Made by a program: the position numbers and the translations under genes. From Lachnospiraceae bacterium (GTDB lineage: Bacteria; Bacillota; Clostridia; Lachnospirales; Lachnospiraceae), in contig VSNJ01000047.1 of the NCBI GenBank assembly GCA_009774235.1, positions 1 to 24,891 of the forward strand: a stretch of DNA of 24,891 nucleotides, read 5' to 3'. Below are positions 1 to 5,243 of this stretch, one piece after another (position 1 is the stretch's first letter; every line of letters starts with the position of its first letter). The notes under the pieces were generated by a model. The model was not told the origin of the DNA. It saw only the letters and a list, made by a program, of their open reading frames with translations, and made no database searches.

Positions 1-12
1 TATCATATAGTA

Positions 13-64
13 TTACGTAAGTATAATTATATATACTATTACTTACGTAAGTATAATTATATAT
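13..64. repeat. Two 22-bp direct repeats with embedded palindromes
   Basis: Positions 13-34 and 43-64 are identical over 22 bp, with a 30-bp period. Each starts TTACGTAAG and continues into an AT-rich part containing TATAATTATA. Positions 41-52 form a perfect 12-bp palindrome, ACTTACGTAAGT, and a partial third copy (ACTTACGTA) occurs at 172-180. The spacing of about three helical turns suggests binding sites for a DNA-binding protein. No gene in the stretch 1-328 was recognised. Confidence 0.6.
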
Positions 65-101
65 TATCGTAGGAATGTTATTACCCCATACAAGCCCGGA
101 A

Positions 102-125
102 AGCAGTTTAAAACCTGCTGTTTTT
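102..125 (+). terminator. Short rho-independent-like terminator (+)
   Basis: AGCAG at 102-106 pairs with CTGCT at 115-119, with an 8-nt loop, followed by a run of five T at 121-125. The stem is only 5 bp, so it is weak. It would end a rightward transcript arriving from left of the window. Confidence 0.35.
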
Positions 126-127
126 GC

Positions 128-156
128 TTGCGTTTCCGCTGTCAACATGGTATAAT
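128..156 (+). promoter_or_regulatory. Candidate sigma-A promoter (+) for a short transcript
   Basis: TTGCGT at 128-133 and TATAAT at 151-156 are separated by 17 bp, and the base pairs before the -10 read TGG. Transcription would begin near 163 and meet the strong hairpin terminator at 191-240. The product would therefore be an RNA of about 80 nt rather than an mRNA for a recognised protein. Confidence 0.4.
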
Positions 157-162
157 AGACAT

Positions 163-240
163 TGGTTAATGACTTACGTATGTTGACATTAAAAAGCCTT
201 TGTTTTGTGTTTGCGGCACATCACAAAACAAAGGCTTTTT
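163..240 (+). ncRNA. Candidate small RNA ending in a strong terminator hairpin
   Basis: This stretch lies between a candidate promoter (128-156) and a 19-bp-stem terminator (191-240). It carries no convincing ribosome binding site or protein gene. It is inferred only from the promoter-to-terminator spacing. The alternative is that the promoter match is chance and the hairpin only ends the leftward operon. Confidence 0.25.
191..240. terminator. Strong bidirectional terminator after the DGR-type operon
   Basis: Two perfectly complementary 19-nt arms at 191-209 and 222-240 flank a 12-nt loop. The arms begin with five A and end with five T, so the hairpin has a U-tract in both directions. On the minus strand it lies about 90 bp after the stop codon of the lectin-fold gene and is the natural end of that operon. 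Confidence 0.8.
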
Positions 241-319
241 ATTTTGCGTTTTACGGGCTTTTTCCTGCCTGCCCGTACTTTTTATGCCCTGCGCCTTTTT
301 CGCCGTTCTCTGCCCGTCT

Positions 320-337
320 GGTGCGTTCTCACGCACC
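320..337 (-). other. GC-rich hairpin at the end of the DGR-type target gene
   Basis: GGTGCG at 320-325 and CGCACC at 332-337 form a perfect 6-bp stem with a 6-nt loop that contains the stop codon of the target gene (329-331). In the Bordetella phage DGR a short GC-rich hairpin or cruciform just past the variable repeat is needed for efficient retargeting. Position and size here are similar, but the functional link is inference. Confidence 0.45.
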
Positions 338-1330
338 CGCCAGTATTTCAGTTACCAGTTTCCAGTCTTCCAGATATAAAGCGGAACGGAACGCCACATC
401 GTTGCCGCTGACAGAACGCGGGTCGTACAAGCCCAACGCCGCCACGCCGCCGAGGGAAGCGCCGCTGAAGCCCGAACCCCGGAAAGGCACGGCTTCTTCA
501 AGCGCACTGTCAACCCATATCCCGGCTTTTTCTGTTTTCCAGCCACGGGGCAAAATTCCCAGTTTATGTATAATTTCAGGCACTTCTTTCAGGCTCCCGG
601 CAAGTTTTAAGTCTTTCATGTGACCGCCATCATAATCACCCGCAATCTGCCCATCAGTCAGCACAACTTTCCCGCACTGCACATCAAGAAAAAGCTCCCT
701 GCCGTCTACTGCTGCCCGTACCCATTCTGTGCTGTATTCGTCATAATCTGCCGCCGCTGCGTCATTGTCCTTTATGTACTCAATTACACCCCTATGCAGG
801 CGCAGTCCCGCTGTCCATTCCCAAAAATTGCCGCACAATCCGAAAACGCCATCTTTTGTCCCGTCATGGCTCCACGCCAGCGGGTCAAGCCCGGTCAGGC
901 AGGTATAACCATCATAGCACCAGCCTTTTTCCTCCGGCTTTTCAGCGTTCTTCCCATAGTTTGTGTTGCCGCTTATTTTATGCCCCAGCCTGTTTGCTTC
1001 CTCAATCAGATATACCCACTCTGCATTAGTCATTAAATGCCAGCCTTTTCCCTTTTCCCGGCACAATCTGGCGGCATTTATGCAGCTTACGCTTTCCGCT
1101 GGCTGCTGGTATGGCAGTGAAGCGGGTATGTCTTTAATCATTGCATTTGTGTACTGGGATATAAGAACCGCACACACCGCTTTCCCGTTCACAATAAACA
1201 TTTCCGGCGTTTTGAACCCCGTCCCCTGCCCTGTGCTTAACAACGGCTCTAAATAAAACATAGTCATGTAATTAGGCAAGCCGTGTTCATCTTTCACAAT
1301 TACTGCTTTCTTTTTTACAAAATCATTCAA
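329..1330 (-). CDS. FGE-like C-type-lectin-fold protein, probable DGR variable (target) protein
   Basis: This 333-residue protein is likely the diversified ligand-binding protein of a DGR. Residues about 80-175 have the formylglycine-generating-enzyme/sulfatase-modifying-factor pattern (WHLMTNAEW, then GVFGLCGNFWEWTAG). The C-terminus, about residues 283-318, has the hallmark variable-region layout RGSGFSGASLGGV, then LYDPRS and AFRSAL. Within it, codons 287-289, 292, 293, 300, 302, 303 and 307-310 all end in C, as expected if they derive from AAC codons by adenine-directed mutagenesis. No signal peptide or membrane segment is seen. The ATG at 1330 follows AGGAGGG with good spacing. It is the last gene of a leftward operon ending at the 191-240 terminator. 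The matching reverse transcriptase and template repeat are not in the window, so active diversification is not shown. A non-diversified FGE-like phage surface protein is the alternative. Confidence 0.8.
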   Translation of the reverse strand: MNDFVKKKAVIVKDEHGLPNYMTMFYLEPLLSTGQGTGFKTPEMFIVNGKAVCAVLISQYTNAMIKDIPASLPYQQPAESVSCINAARLCREKGKGWHLMTNAEWVYLIEEANRLGHKISGNTNYGKNAEKPEEKGWCYDGYTCLTGLDPLAWSHDGTKDGVFGLCGNFWEWTAGLRLHRGVIEYIKDNDAAAADYDEYSTEWVRAAVDGRELFLDVQCGKVVLTDGQIAGDYDGGHMKDLKLAGSLKEVPEIIHKLGILPRGWKTEKAGIWVDSALEEAVPFRGSGFSGASLGGVAALGLYDPRSVSGNDVAFRSALYLEDWKLVTEILAGA

Positions 1331-1366
1331 CTTGTTTCCCTCCTGTATCTGGTATGAATTTTTATA

Positions 1367-1528
1367 TTAAACAGCGGCTTTTTGCCGCTGTTCGTTTTCC
1401 TGCTTCACCGTGACTGTAATTGTCACATTCTCCCGGCGTGACAGAATAGCCGCCAGCGTGTCAAAGAAACGCTGCGCCGGGAATGTCCCCGTTATGACGG
1501 GCTGTACCTTTTCTTTCCCTGTTTCCAT
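1367..1528 (-). CDS. Small hypothetical protein (53 aa), upstream partner of the lectin-fold gene
   Basis: A 53-residue protein starting METGKEKVQPVITG and ending QENEQRQKAAV. The ATG at 1528 is preceded by a near-perfect GGAGGT with 6-nt spacing, which is the main reason for calling it a gene. It lies between the 60-aa gene and the lectin-fold gene, with 36 bp to the latter's start. Its 3' end forms a hairpin (1370-1378 with 1384-1392, 9 bp, loop of five), which lacks a clear U-tract and may stabilise mRNA ends instead of terminating. No known family is recognised. The central stretch FDTLAAILSRRENVTITVTV could form a helix followed by a strand. Confidence 0.7.
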   Translation of the reverse strand: METGKEKVQPVITGTFPAQRFFDTLAAILSRRENVTITVTVKQENEQRQKAAV

Positions 1529-1576
1529 GCGCTTACCTCCATTCTGGCAGTATCGCCCCGCACAAGGCTGGACGCT

Positions 1577-1759
1577 CTACACTGCTGCCGCTTCCTGCTT
1601 TGCCGCCTGAAACGCCTTGACCATCTTTGCGCCCCGCATAAACCCCATGAACTCCCTTTTTTCGTATGGGTCCAGCGTCTTCATAAAGTCAAGCACTTCT
1701 TCTGTTTCCTCTTTGCTGGTCTGCACAAGCATTGTTTCCATTTTCTTACTCTCTGCCAT
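1577..1759 (-). CDS. Small hypothetical protein (60 aa)
   Basis: A 60-residue, mostly helical charged protein (MAESKKMETMLVQTSKEE, then LDPYEKREFMGFMRGAKM). Its start overlaps the end of the 163-aa gene by 14 bp, so the two are probably translationally coupled. A G-rich stretch (AAAGGGGGGACGG) lies upstream of the ATG. The pattern of a short acidic helix followed by a basic helix resembles small phage regulatory or adaptor proteins, but no family is recognised and no function can be assigned. Confidence 0.65.
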   Translation of the reverse strand: MAESKKMETMLVQTSKEETEEVLDFMKTLDPYEKREFMGFMRGAKMVKAFQAAKQEAAAV

Positions 1760-2237
1760 CTTCCGTCCCCCCTTTCAAATAGCTTCCTACAATTTGCAGA
1801 AATACTTTTATTTGCCCGGTATCATTCAAAATGATTTTCCCGCCGTTCCCCGGCGTTATCTCCACCGCCCCGGTATCTTCATTTCTTTCTACAAAACAGA
1901 CTGTTTTCTTGTTAAATTCTTCAATTTCCGCTTCTGTCACTTGCAGATTTTCCAGCTCTGCCGGGTCCAGTTCAATTATTTCTTCCCCTATCCTGTCTTT
2001 CAGTGTTTTCGCTATCTGGTTCAATGTCTGCATTTCAAGTATGAATTGCTCTGCTTCTTTCTCCGGCTCACCGAAAACAATTTCCTGCCCCGGTTTTAAT
2101 TCCTTTATGTTTGAAGAAAACGCCAGCTTTGCTTCCACGTATGCCGCATATTTCACCGCAACCCGTTCAAATGCCTGCATGAATGTTCCCATTTTTCTTT
2201 TTACCGTCCTTTCCGGCACTGTCGCTGCTGCTTTCAC
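1746..2237 (-). CDS. Hypothetical protein (163 aa), first gene of the operon with the DGR-type target
   Basis: This unrecognised acidic protein begins KAAATVPERTVKRKM and has a long predicted helical stretch (about residues 18-85, MQAFERVAVKYAAYVEAKLA) followed by a beta-rich C-terminal part containing GAVEITPGNGGKIILND. It lacks the small basic four-helix character of the DGR accessory protein Avd, so it is not called as such. The start is uncertain: 2237 is GTG with AAGG directly in front, while an internal ATG at residue 16 has AAAGGA 14 nt upstream. The reading frame is open well upstream, into the hairpin-rich region. Operon membership is inferred from the overlap with the next gene and the shared strand with the lectin-fold gene. 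Confidence 0.65.
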   Translation of the reverse strand: MKAAATVPERTVKRKMGTFMQAFERVAVKYAAYVEAKLAFSSNIKELKPGQEIVFGEPEKEAEQFILEMQTLNQIAKTLKDRIGEEIIELDPAELENLQVTEAEIEEFNKKTVCFVERNEDTGAVEITPGNGGKIILNDTGQIKVFLQIVGSYLKGGTEDGRE

Positions 2238-2274
2238 CTTAAAAGCCGCCTGCCTAAAAACCTGTTGACCTACC

Positions 2275-2391
2275 GTACACGTTCCGGCAGTGTACCCGCC
2301 GCCATTTTTAACAGTGCCTATTTTGCGGGGCTGGCTTCCCCTGATTGAATCGGGCGGGAATTGAACCCGCCTTGCAGGTTTTCACCCCTGC
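2275..2391 (-). other. Cluster of four small hairpins, two of them tRNA-like
   Basis: On the minus strand the order is GCAGG/CCTGC (2374-2391, 8-nt loop), GGCGGG/CCCGCC (2353-2371, loop TTCAATT), GGGG/CCCC (2327-2341) and GTACAC/GTGTAC (2275-2295, 9-nt loop). The second hairpin has exactly the sequence style of a tRNA T-arm, and the first resembles an anticodon arm. No matching D-arm or acceptor stem was found, so a functional tRNA is not called. The stretch 2238-2503 holds no other recognised gene on the minus strand. It may be a structured leader of the downstream operon or a relic. Confidence 0.5.
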
Positions 2392-2424
2392 TGCCGCCGT
2401 CCGGCTTTCAGTTCAGCTTCCATC

Positions 2425-2452
2425 TTCACTTTTTCTTTTCCTCTGCTATAAT
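2425..2452 (+). promoter_or_regulatory. Extended -10 promoter for the 69-aa gene
   Basis: TTCACT at 2425-2430, then 16 bp, then TATAAT at 2447-2452, with TGC directly before the -10 (extended -10 form). The 5' leader contains a 6-bp hairpin, TCAGCC (2460-2465) with GGCTGA (2472-2477), ahead of the ribosome binding site. Confidence 0.6.
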
Positions 2453-2503
2453 TGTTTCATCAGCCCTGCACGGCTGAAACACATAGCAAAGGGGGTGTAT
2501 CTT

Positions 2504-2713
2504 ATGGCGAGATACCATGTTGACTTATCCGGCATTGACACCGACAAAAGGGAAGAAGTCTGTGACTTGCTTCGTGACTATTCAAATTTTATTGAACGTG
2601 TCATTGTCGAAAATAGCCTTGTGGCTGTCATTGTGAACTGGGATAGCCCGGAAGACTTTGAAAGCTCTCCTGTCTTCCCTAAAGGCTGCCCATGCACGCT
2701 TATTGCGCATTGA
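2504..2713 (+). CDS. Small hypothetical protein (69 aa)
   Basis: The ATG at 2504 follows AAAGGGGGTG at normal spacing. Longer in-frame versions from further upstream would run through promoter and tRNA-like sequence and are rejected. The protein begins MARYHVDLSGIDTDKREEV and has an alternating strand/helix pattern with a helix (REEVCDLLRDYSNFIERV) and a strand (SLVAVIVNWD). Two cysteines occur near the C-terminus (GCPCTL). It runs opposite to the neighbouring genes, has its own promoter, and its 3' end overlaps that of the 86-aa gene by 14 bp. No known family is recognised. Confidence 0.65.
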   Translation: MARYHVDLSGIDTDKREEVCDLLRDYSNFIERVIVENSLVAVIVNWDSPEDFESSPVFPKGCPCTLIAH

Positions 2714-2960
2714 CTTCTTTTGTCCCTTTAATTCTCAAAAAAGCTCTTGGAAAGTCCGGGTCATACTCAAATATGACTTGGACTTTTTTATTCAGGTCTA
2801 TTGCGCTCAATAATCCGTCAGATAGATTTTTTATTCGCTCTGGCACGCTTTCTTTTGTCCAGAACCCCATAGCAACGTGCGGTTCGTTTATGTCTTCATA
2901 TCCGTAATGTTCCAGAACCTTTTCACTGCTCATTCCGTCATGCCACAACTGCTTTGTCAC
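2700..2960 (-). CDS. Small hypothetical protein (86 aa), repressor-controlled early gene
   Basis: Starts with GTG at 2960, chosen because GGGAGG lies 7 nt upstream. The protein begins MTKQLWHDGMSSEKVLEHYG, is mixed acidic/basic, and has no visible membrane segment or HTH. It occupies the Cro position, divergent from the repressor, and is the first gene behind a perfect-consensus promoter that carries a repressor operator in its spacer. It is therefore probably silenced by the repressor and expressed on induction. Its sequence does not look Cro-like. Function unknown. Confidence 0.65.
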   Translation of the reverse strand: MTKQLWHDGMSSEKVLEHYGYEDINEPHVAMGFWTKESVPERIKNLSDGLLSAIDLNKKVQVIFEYDPDFPRAFLRIKGTKEVNAQ

Positions 2961-2995
2961 CTTTTCACCTCCCTTTTATCACTTATTCATATTTT

Positions 2996-3096
2996 GATAT
3001 GACTGTTTCATATCTTACGGCTATTATATATGACTGGCTTGTATCTGTCAATAACTTTTTCATAAATCTATTGACAATTTTATGACTGGCTTGTAT
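2996..3096. promoter_or_regulatory. Operator array between divergent repressor and early promoters
   Basis: TATGACTGGCTTGTAT occurs twice exactly, at 3029-3044 and 3081-3096. A related perfect palindrome with 7-bp arms (GATATGA and TCATATC, spacer 5) lies at 2996-3014. The first copy fills the spacer of the leftward promoter, and the second overlaps the spacer and -10 of the rightward promoter. The repressor encoded at 3136 is the obvious ligand, so it would control the early gene and its own expression. The binding assignment is inference from position. Confidence 0.75.
3023..3051 (-). promoter_or_regulatory. Perfect-consensus leftward promoter for the 86-aa gene
   Basis: On the minus strand, TTGACA (3046-3051) is followed by 17 bp and TATAAT (3023-3028), matching the sigma-A consensus exactly. 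The 16-bp operator repeat occupies 3029-3044, within the spacer. This promoter may also feed the operon ending in the lectin-fold gene, because no terminator was seen between. Confidence 0.8.
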
Positions 3097-3099
3097 TAT
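3071..3099 (+). promoter_or_regulatory. Rightward promoter for the repressor gene
   Basis: TTGACA at 3071-3076, 17-bp spacer, TATTAT at 3094-3099. The operator copy at 3081-3096 overlaps the spacer and -10, so binding would repress the repressor's own gene. Confidence 0.75.
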
Positions 3100-3135
3100 T
3101 TACTTAAATAGTGCGGAAAGTGAGGTGAAATATAA

Positions 3136-3663
3136 ATGACAACTATAAATGCACGAATTAAAAAAGTCCGCAAGGAAGCCAGACTAAATCAAAAAGAATT
3201 TTCTGAAAGTCTTGGGGTTACTCAATCAGGTGTAAGCTATATGGAACAAGACGGGCGCAATGTATCTGATATGACCATAAAAGGCATATGCAACCGCTTC
3301 AACGTCAATGAAGACTGGCTGCGGGACGGGAAAGAACCCATGTACATACAAGAACCGACTTTCAGCCTTGACAAGTTCGTAAAGGACCACGGCGGGACTG
3401 AATTAGAACTTGAAGCCATGAAAGCGTACTTTGAACTGGACCCGGACATTAGGAAAATGCTTGTGAAGCACTTCAAAGAACGGCTCACCGCTTCCCGTGA
3501 AGAACCTGCGGAACTAGCTATGACCGTGGAAGAAGCGGAAGCGGCATATATAAAAAGTCGCTCCAAATATGCACCGACAACGGGACAATCTGCTTTGAGT
3601 ACCTCCGCAGACACAGAAAGCACAGCAACAAAAGAAGACGCAAGCCGGGCTTCTAACCAATGA
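3136..3663 (+). CDS. Cro/CI-type (XRE family) repressor
   Basis: This 175-residue protein has an N-terminal helix-turn-helix of the XRE/lambda-repressor class at about residues 5-62 (IKKVRKEARLNQKEFSESLG then VTQSGVSYMEQDG, and FNVNEDWLRDGKEPMY). This is typical of phage and integrative-element repressors in Firmicutes. The rest is helical and ends in a low-complexity Ser/Thr/Ala-rich tail. There is no recognisable LexA-type peptidase domain, so self-cleavage is not expected, and induction may need an anti-repressor or protease. The start is supported by GAGGTG about 9 nt upstream. It is autoregulated if the operator assignment is right, and lies directly before the recombinase gene. Confidence 0.85.
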   Translation: MTTINARIKKVRKEARLNQKEFSESLGVTQSGVSYMEQDGRNVSDMTIKGICNRFNVNEDWLRDGKEPMYIQEPTFSLDKFVKDHGGTELELEAMKAYFELDPDIRKMLVKHFKERLTASREEPAELAMTVEEAEAAYIKSRSKYAPTTGQSALSTSADTESTATKEDASRASNQ

Positions 3664-3664
3664 A

Positions 3665-3700
3665 AAAGCCCCTGCCGTGCTTATGCTCTGCCGGGGCTTT
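3665..3700 (+). terminator. Hairpin after the repressor gene
   Basis: AAAGCCCC (3665-3672) pairs with GGGGCTTT (3693-3700) just after the repressor stop codon. A second perfect 10-bp hairpin follows at 3716-3725 and 3733-3742 (GGCAGCAGTG with CACTGCTGCC, 7-nt loop). Neither is followed by a clean U-tract, so they may terminate weakly or attenuate read-through into the recombinase gene. Confidence 0.5.
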
Positions 3701-3799
3701 CCTGAAAAAAGGCACGGCAGCAGTGCTGGGAACACTGCTGCCGCTTTGCAAACTATATATCATACCAGATACAACATACCGCCTGCATTTGTATTATAG

Positions 3800-3834
3800 C
3801 ACCTGCAAGCGGGAAATCAAAGGAAATGCAGGTG
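3800..3834 (+). promoter_or_regulatory. Inverted repeat covering the recombinase ribosome binding site
   Basis: CACCTGCA (3800-3807) is complementary to TGCAGGTG (3827-3834), which contains the AGGTGG ribosome binding site of the recombinase gene. Folding would hide that site, so translation of the recombinase could be kept low. The loop is 19 nt. This is seen in sequence; the regulatory effect is inference. Confidence 0.45.
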
Positions 3835-3841
3835 GTTTTTT

Positions 3842-5218
3842 ATGCGAAAAAAGGAAATTGAACCCCTTGTGCGTGCTGCCCTTTACATCAGGGTATCAGG
3901 GGAAGAACAAAAGATAAAGGGACTTTCGCTGGAAGCACAGCAAGAACGCCTTGAAGCATACGCAAAGGAACGGGGCTGGGTAATTGTCGGCGTGTACATT
4001 GACGCTGCCAAAACCGCAAGGAAGAACATACACAAACGGGCTGAATTTCAAAGAATGATTGAAGCCGTAAAGCATGATGAAATTGACGTGCTACTGTTCT
4101 GCCGCCTTGACCGCTGGTTCCGTTCCGTTGCCGATTATTACAAAGTCATGGAAATACTGGAAGCGCACAACTGCAACTGGGCTACGTCAGATGAAGAATA
4201 CAACACATCTACCGCAAACGGGCGGTTGTACATCAATGTCAAATTGTCCATAGCGCAGAATGAAGCCGACATTGACGGGGAAAGAATAGACGTAGTTTTC
4301 GATAGCAAAATAGCACACGGCACAGTTGTTTCCGGCAACTGCCCGTTTGGGTATCGTGTCAATGATGAAAAGCGGCTGGAAATTGTTCAGGAACAAGCGG
4401 ACATTGTTCAGGACGCTTTCAGCCGCTATGAAAGCACCGTCAGCCAGCGTGGGACAATAAAATATATCCGGGAAAGATACGGCGTGAACTGGTGTGACGC
4501 TACTTTCCGGCGTATGCTTCATGAAAAGCTGTATACTGGCGTATATGACCGGGGCGGCAGGTACAACGACAATTTCTGCCCGCCCATCATCAGCAATGAA
4601 CAATTTGACCATGTTCAGGAATTGACAAATAGAAATGCCCGGTCTTCCCCGTCCGGCAGGGTGTATATTTTTACATCAATTTTGAAATGTGCTGAATGCA
4701 GCCATAACCTTGCCGGGCGTATGGTGATACACGGCGGCTATTACTATTATCGCTGCAACCAGCACTTTCAGCGTGGCAGGTGCAACCACAAAAAGGAAAT
4801 CAGGGAAGAAGTTGTTGAAGAATGGCTTTTCACCCACCTTGCGGAAGAATTGGAACGCTGTAAGCTGGACTGGGAAGTGAAAGCCGCAAAAAAGAAAAAG
4901 CGTGCCATGTCCGGCACTGATAAAGCCGTAATAAAGCGCAAGCTAAAGAAGTTAAAGGAATTATATGTGAATGACCTCATAGACATTGAAGACTATAAAA
5001 AAGATTATCAAATGTATCAGGCGGCATTGAGCCAACTGCCGGAACCCGTGGAAGAAAAGCCCCCGGACTTTTCCGTAGTGGAAGCCCTGCTGCAAAATGA
5101 CTTCAAACAAATTTATGAAACGCTAACCCGTGAAGAAAAGCGCACACTCTGGCGGTCCGCAATAAAAGAAATCAGGATTGACAGCGAAAACAATATCACG
5201 GGTATTTCTTTCGGGTAG
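3842..5218 (+). CDS. Large serine recombinase (integrase) of the element
   Basis: This 458-residue site-specific recombinase integrates and excises the element through a covalent phosphoserine intermediate. The N-terminal resolvase domain (about 10-155) has YIRVSGEEQ with the nucleophile Ser19 and the LDRWFR motif (Asp90, Arg91, Arg94). A recombinase domain follows (about 165-265). A zinc ribbon uses Cys283, Cys286, Cys305 and Cys314. A Lys-rich coiled-coil stretch (about 345-400) and a short C-terminal domain complete the usual large-serine-integrase order. The length is at the lower end of the family. AGGTGG precedes the ATG by 6 nt and may be masked by a hairpin. The stop codon lies inside an inverted repeat at the element-chromosome junction, as is common for int genes next to att. 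All catalytic features seem intact, so the enzyme is likely active. Confidence 0.93.
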   Translation: MRKKEIEPLVRAALYIRVSGEEQKIKGLSLEAQQERLEAYAKERGWVIVGVYIDAAKTARKNIHKRAEFQRMIEAVKHDEIDVLLFCRLDRWFRSVADYYKVMEILEAHNCNWATSDEEYNTSTANGRLYINVKLSIAQNEADIDGERIDVVFDSKIAHGTVVSGNCPFGYRVNDEKRLEIVQEQADIVQDAFSRYESTVSQRGTIKYIRERYGVNWCDATFRRMLHEKLYTGVYDRGGRYNDNFCPPIISNEQFDHVQELTNRNARSSPSGRVYIFTSILKCAECSHNLAGRMVIHGGYYYYRCNQHFQRGRCNHKKEIREEVVEEWLFTHLAEELERCKLDWEVKAAKKKKRAMSGTDKAVIKRKLKKLKELYVNDLIDIEDYKKDYQMYQAALSQLPEPVEEKPPDFSVVEALLQNDFKQIYETLTREEKRTLWRSAIKEIRIDSENNITGISFG

Positions 5219-5243
5219 TGTTGTACTAATGTTACACTACCCG
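5212..5243. other. Probable attachment-site junction (attR or attL)
   Basis: CGGGTAGTGT at 5212-5221 is an exact inverted repeat of ACACTACCCG at 5234-5243, with 12 bp between and its centre at 5227-5228. Large serine integrases act on imperfect inverted repeats with a central dinucleotide crossover. The host ABC gene reads normally up to its DEPTG codons (5239-5253 on the minus strand) and then stops resembling the family. The exact crossover dinucleotide cannot be fixed without the other end of the element. Confidence 0.65.

Larger units (their letters stand above)
1..5243. mobile_element. Partial integrated mobile element (prophage or integrative element), right end
   Basis: The unit is defined by a large serine recombinase whose stop codon lies next to a broken host gene, a phage-type repressor with a divergent operator region, several small unrecognised genes and a DGR-type target protein. 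The right boundary is the point near 5228-5243 where homology to the ABC ATPase gene ends. The left boundary is outside the window. GC content appears higher here than in the chromosome to the right. No capsid, portal, terminase, relaxase or conjugation gene is visible, so whether it is a prophage or another integrative element cannot be decided from this end alone. Confidence 0.8.

Noticed and set aside
13..64. A CRISPR array
   Set aside because: Only two repeats, AT-rich, with an 8-bp gap between copies, and no cas genes.
329..623. Plus-strand reading frames opposite the lectin-fold gene
   Set aside because: They lack ribosome binding sites and family resemblance, and they mirror the codon structure of the true gene on the other strand.
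1746..2237. DGR accessory protein Avd
   Set aside because: The protein is acidic with a beta-rich C-terminus and longer than Avd, which is a small basic four-helix bundle.
2270..2305. An 11-codon leader peptide gene (MAAGTLPERVR)
   Set aside because: The upstream ribosome binding site is weak and nothing else supports translation. Mentioned only as part of the hairpin-array finding.
2353..2420. A tRNA gene on the minus strand, suggested by a T-arm-like hairpin
   Set aside because: The expected acceptor pairing (GAATCGG at the 5' side) and a D-arm are absent, and the anticodon-like stem needs an 8-nt loop. It is kept only as a structured region.
2345..2503. N-terminal extension of the 69-aa protein (NRAGIEPAL)
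   Set aside because: This stretch is the antisense of a tRNA-like arm and runs through the promoter and leader of the gene. The ATG at 2504 has the proper ribosome binding site.
5113..5238. A genuine 3' end for the truncated ABC ATPase
   Set aside because: These codons are the antisense of the recombinase gene and do not resemble the D-loop and H-loop region of any ABC ATPase.
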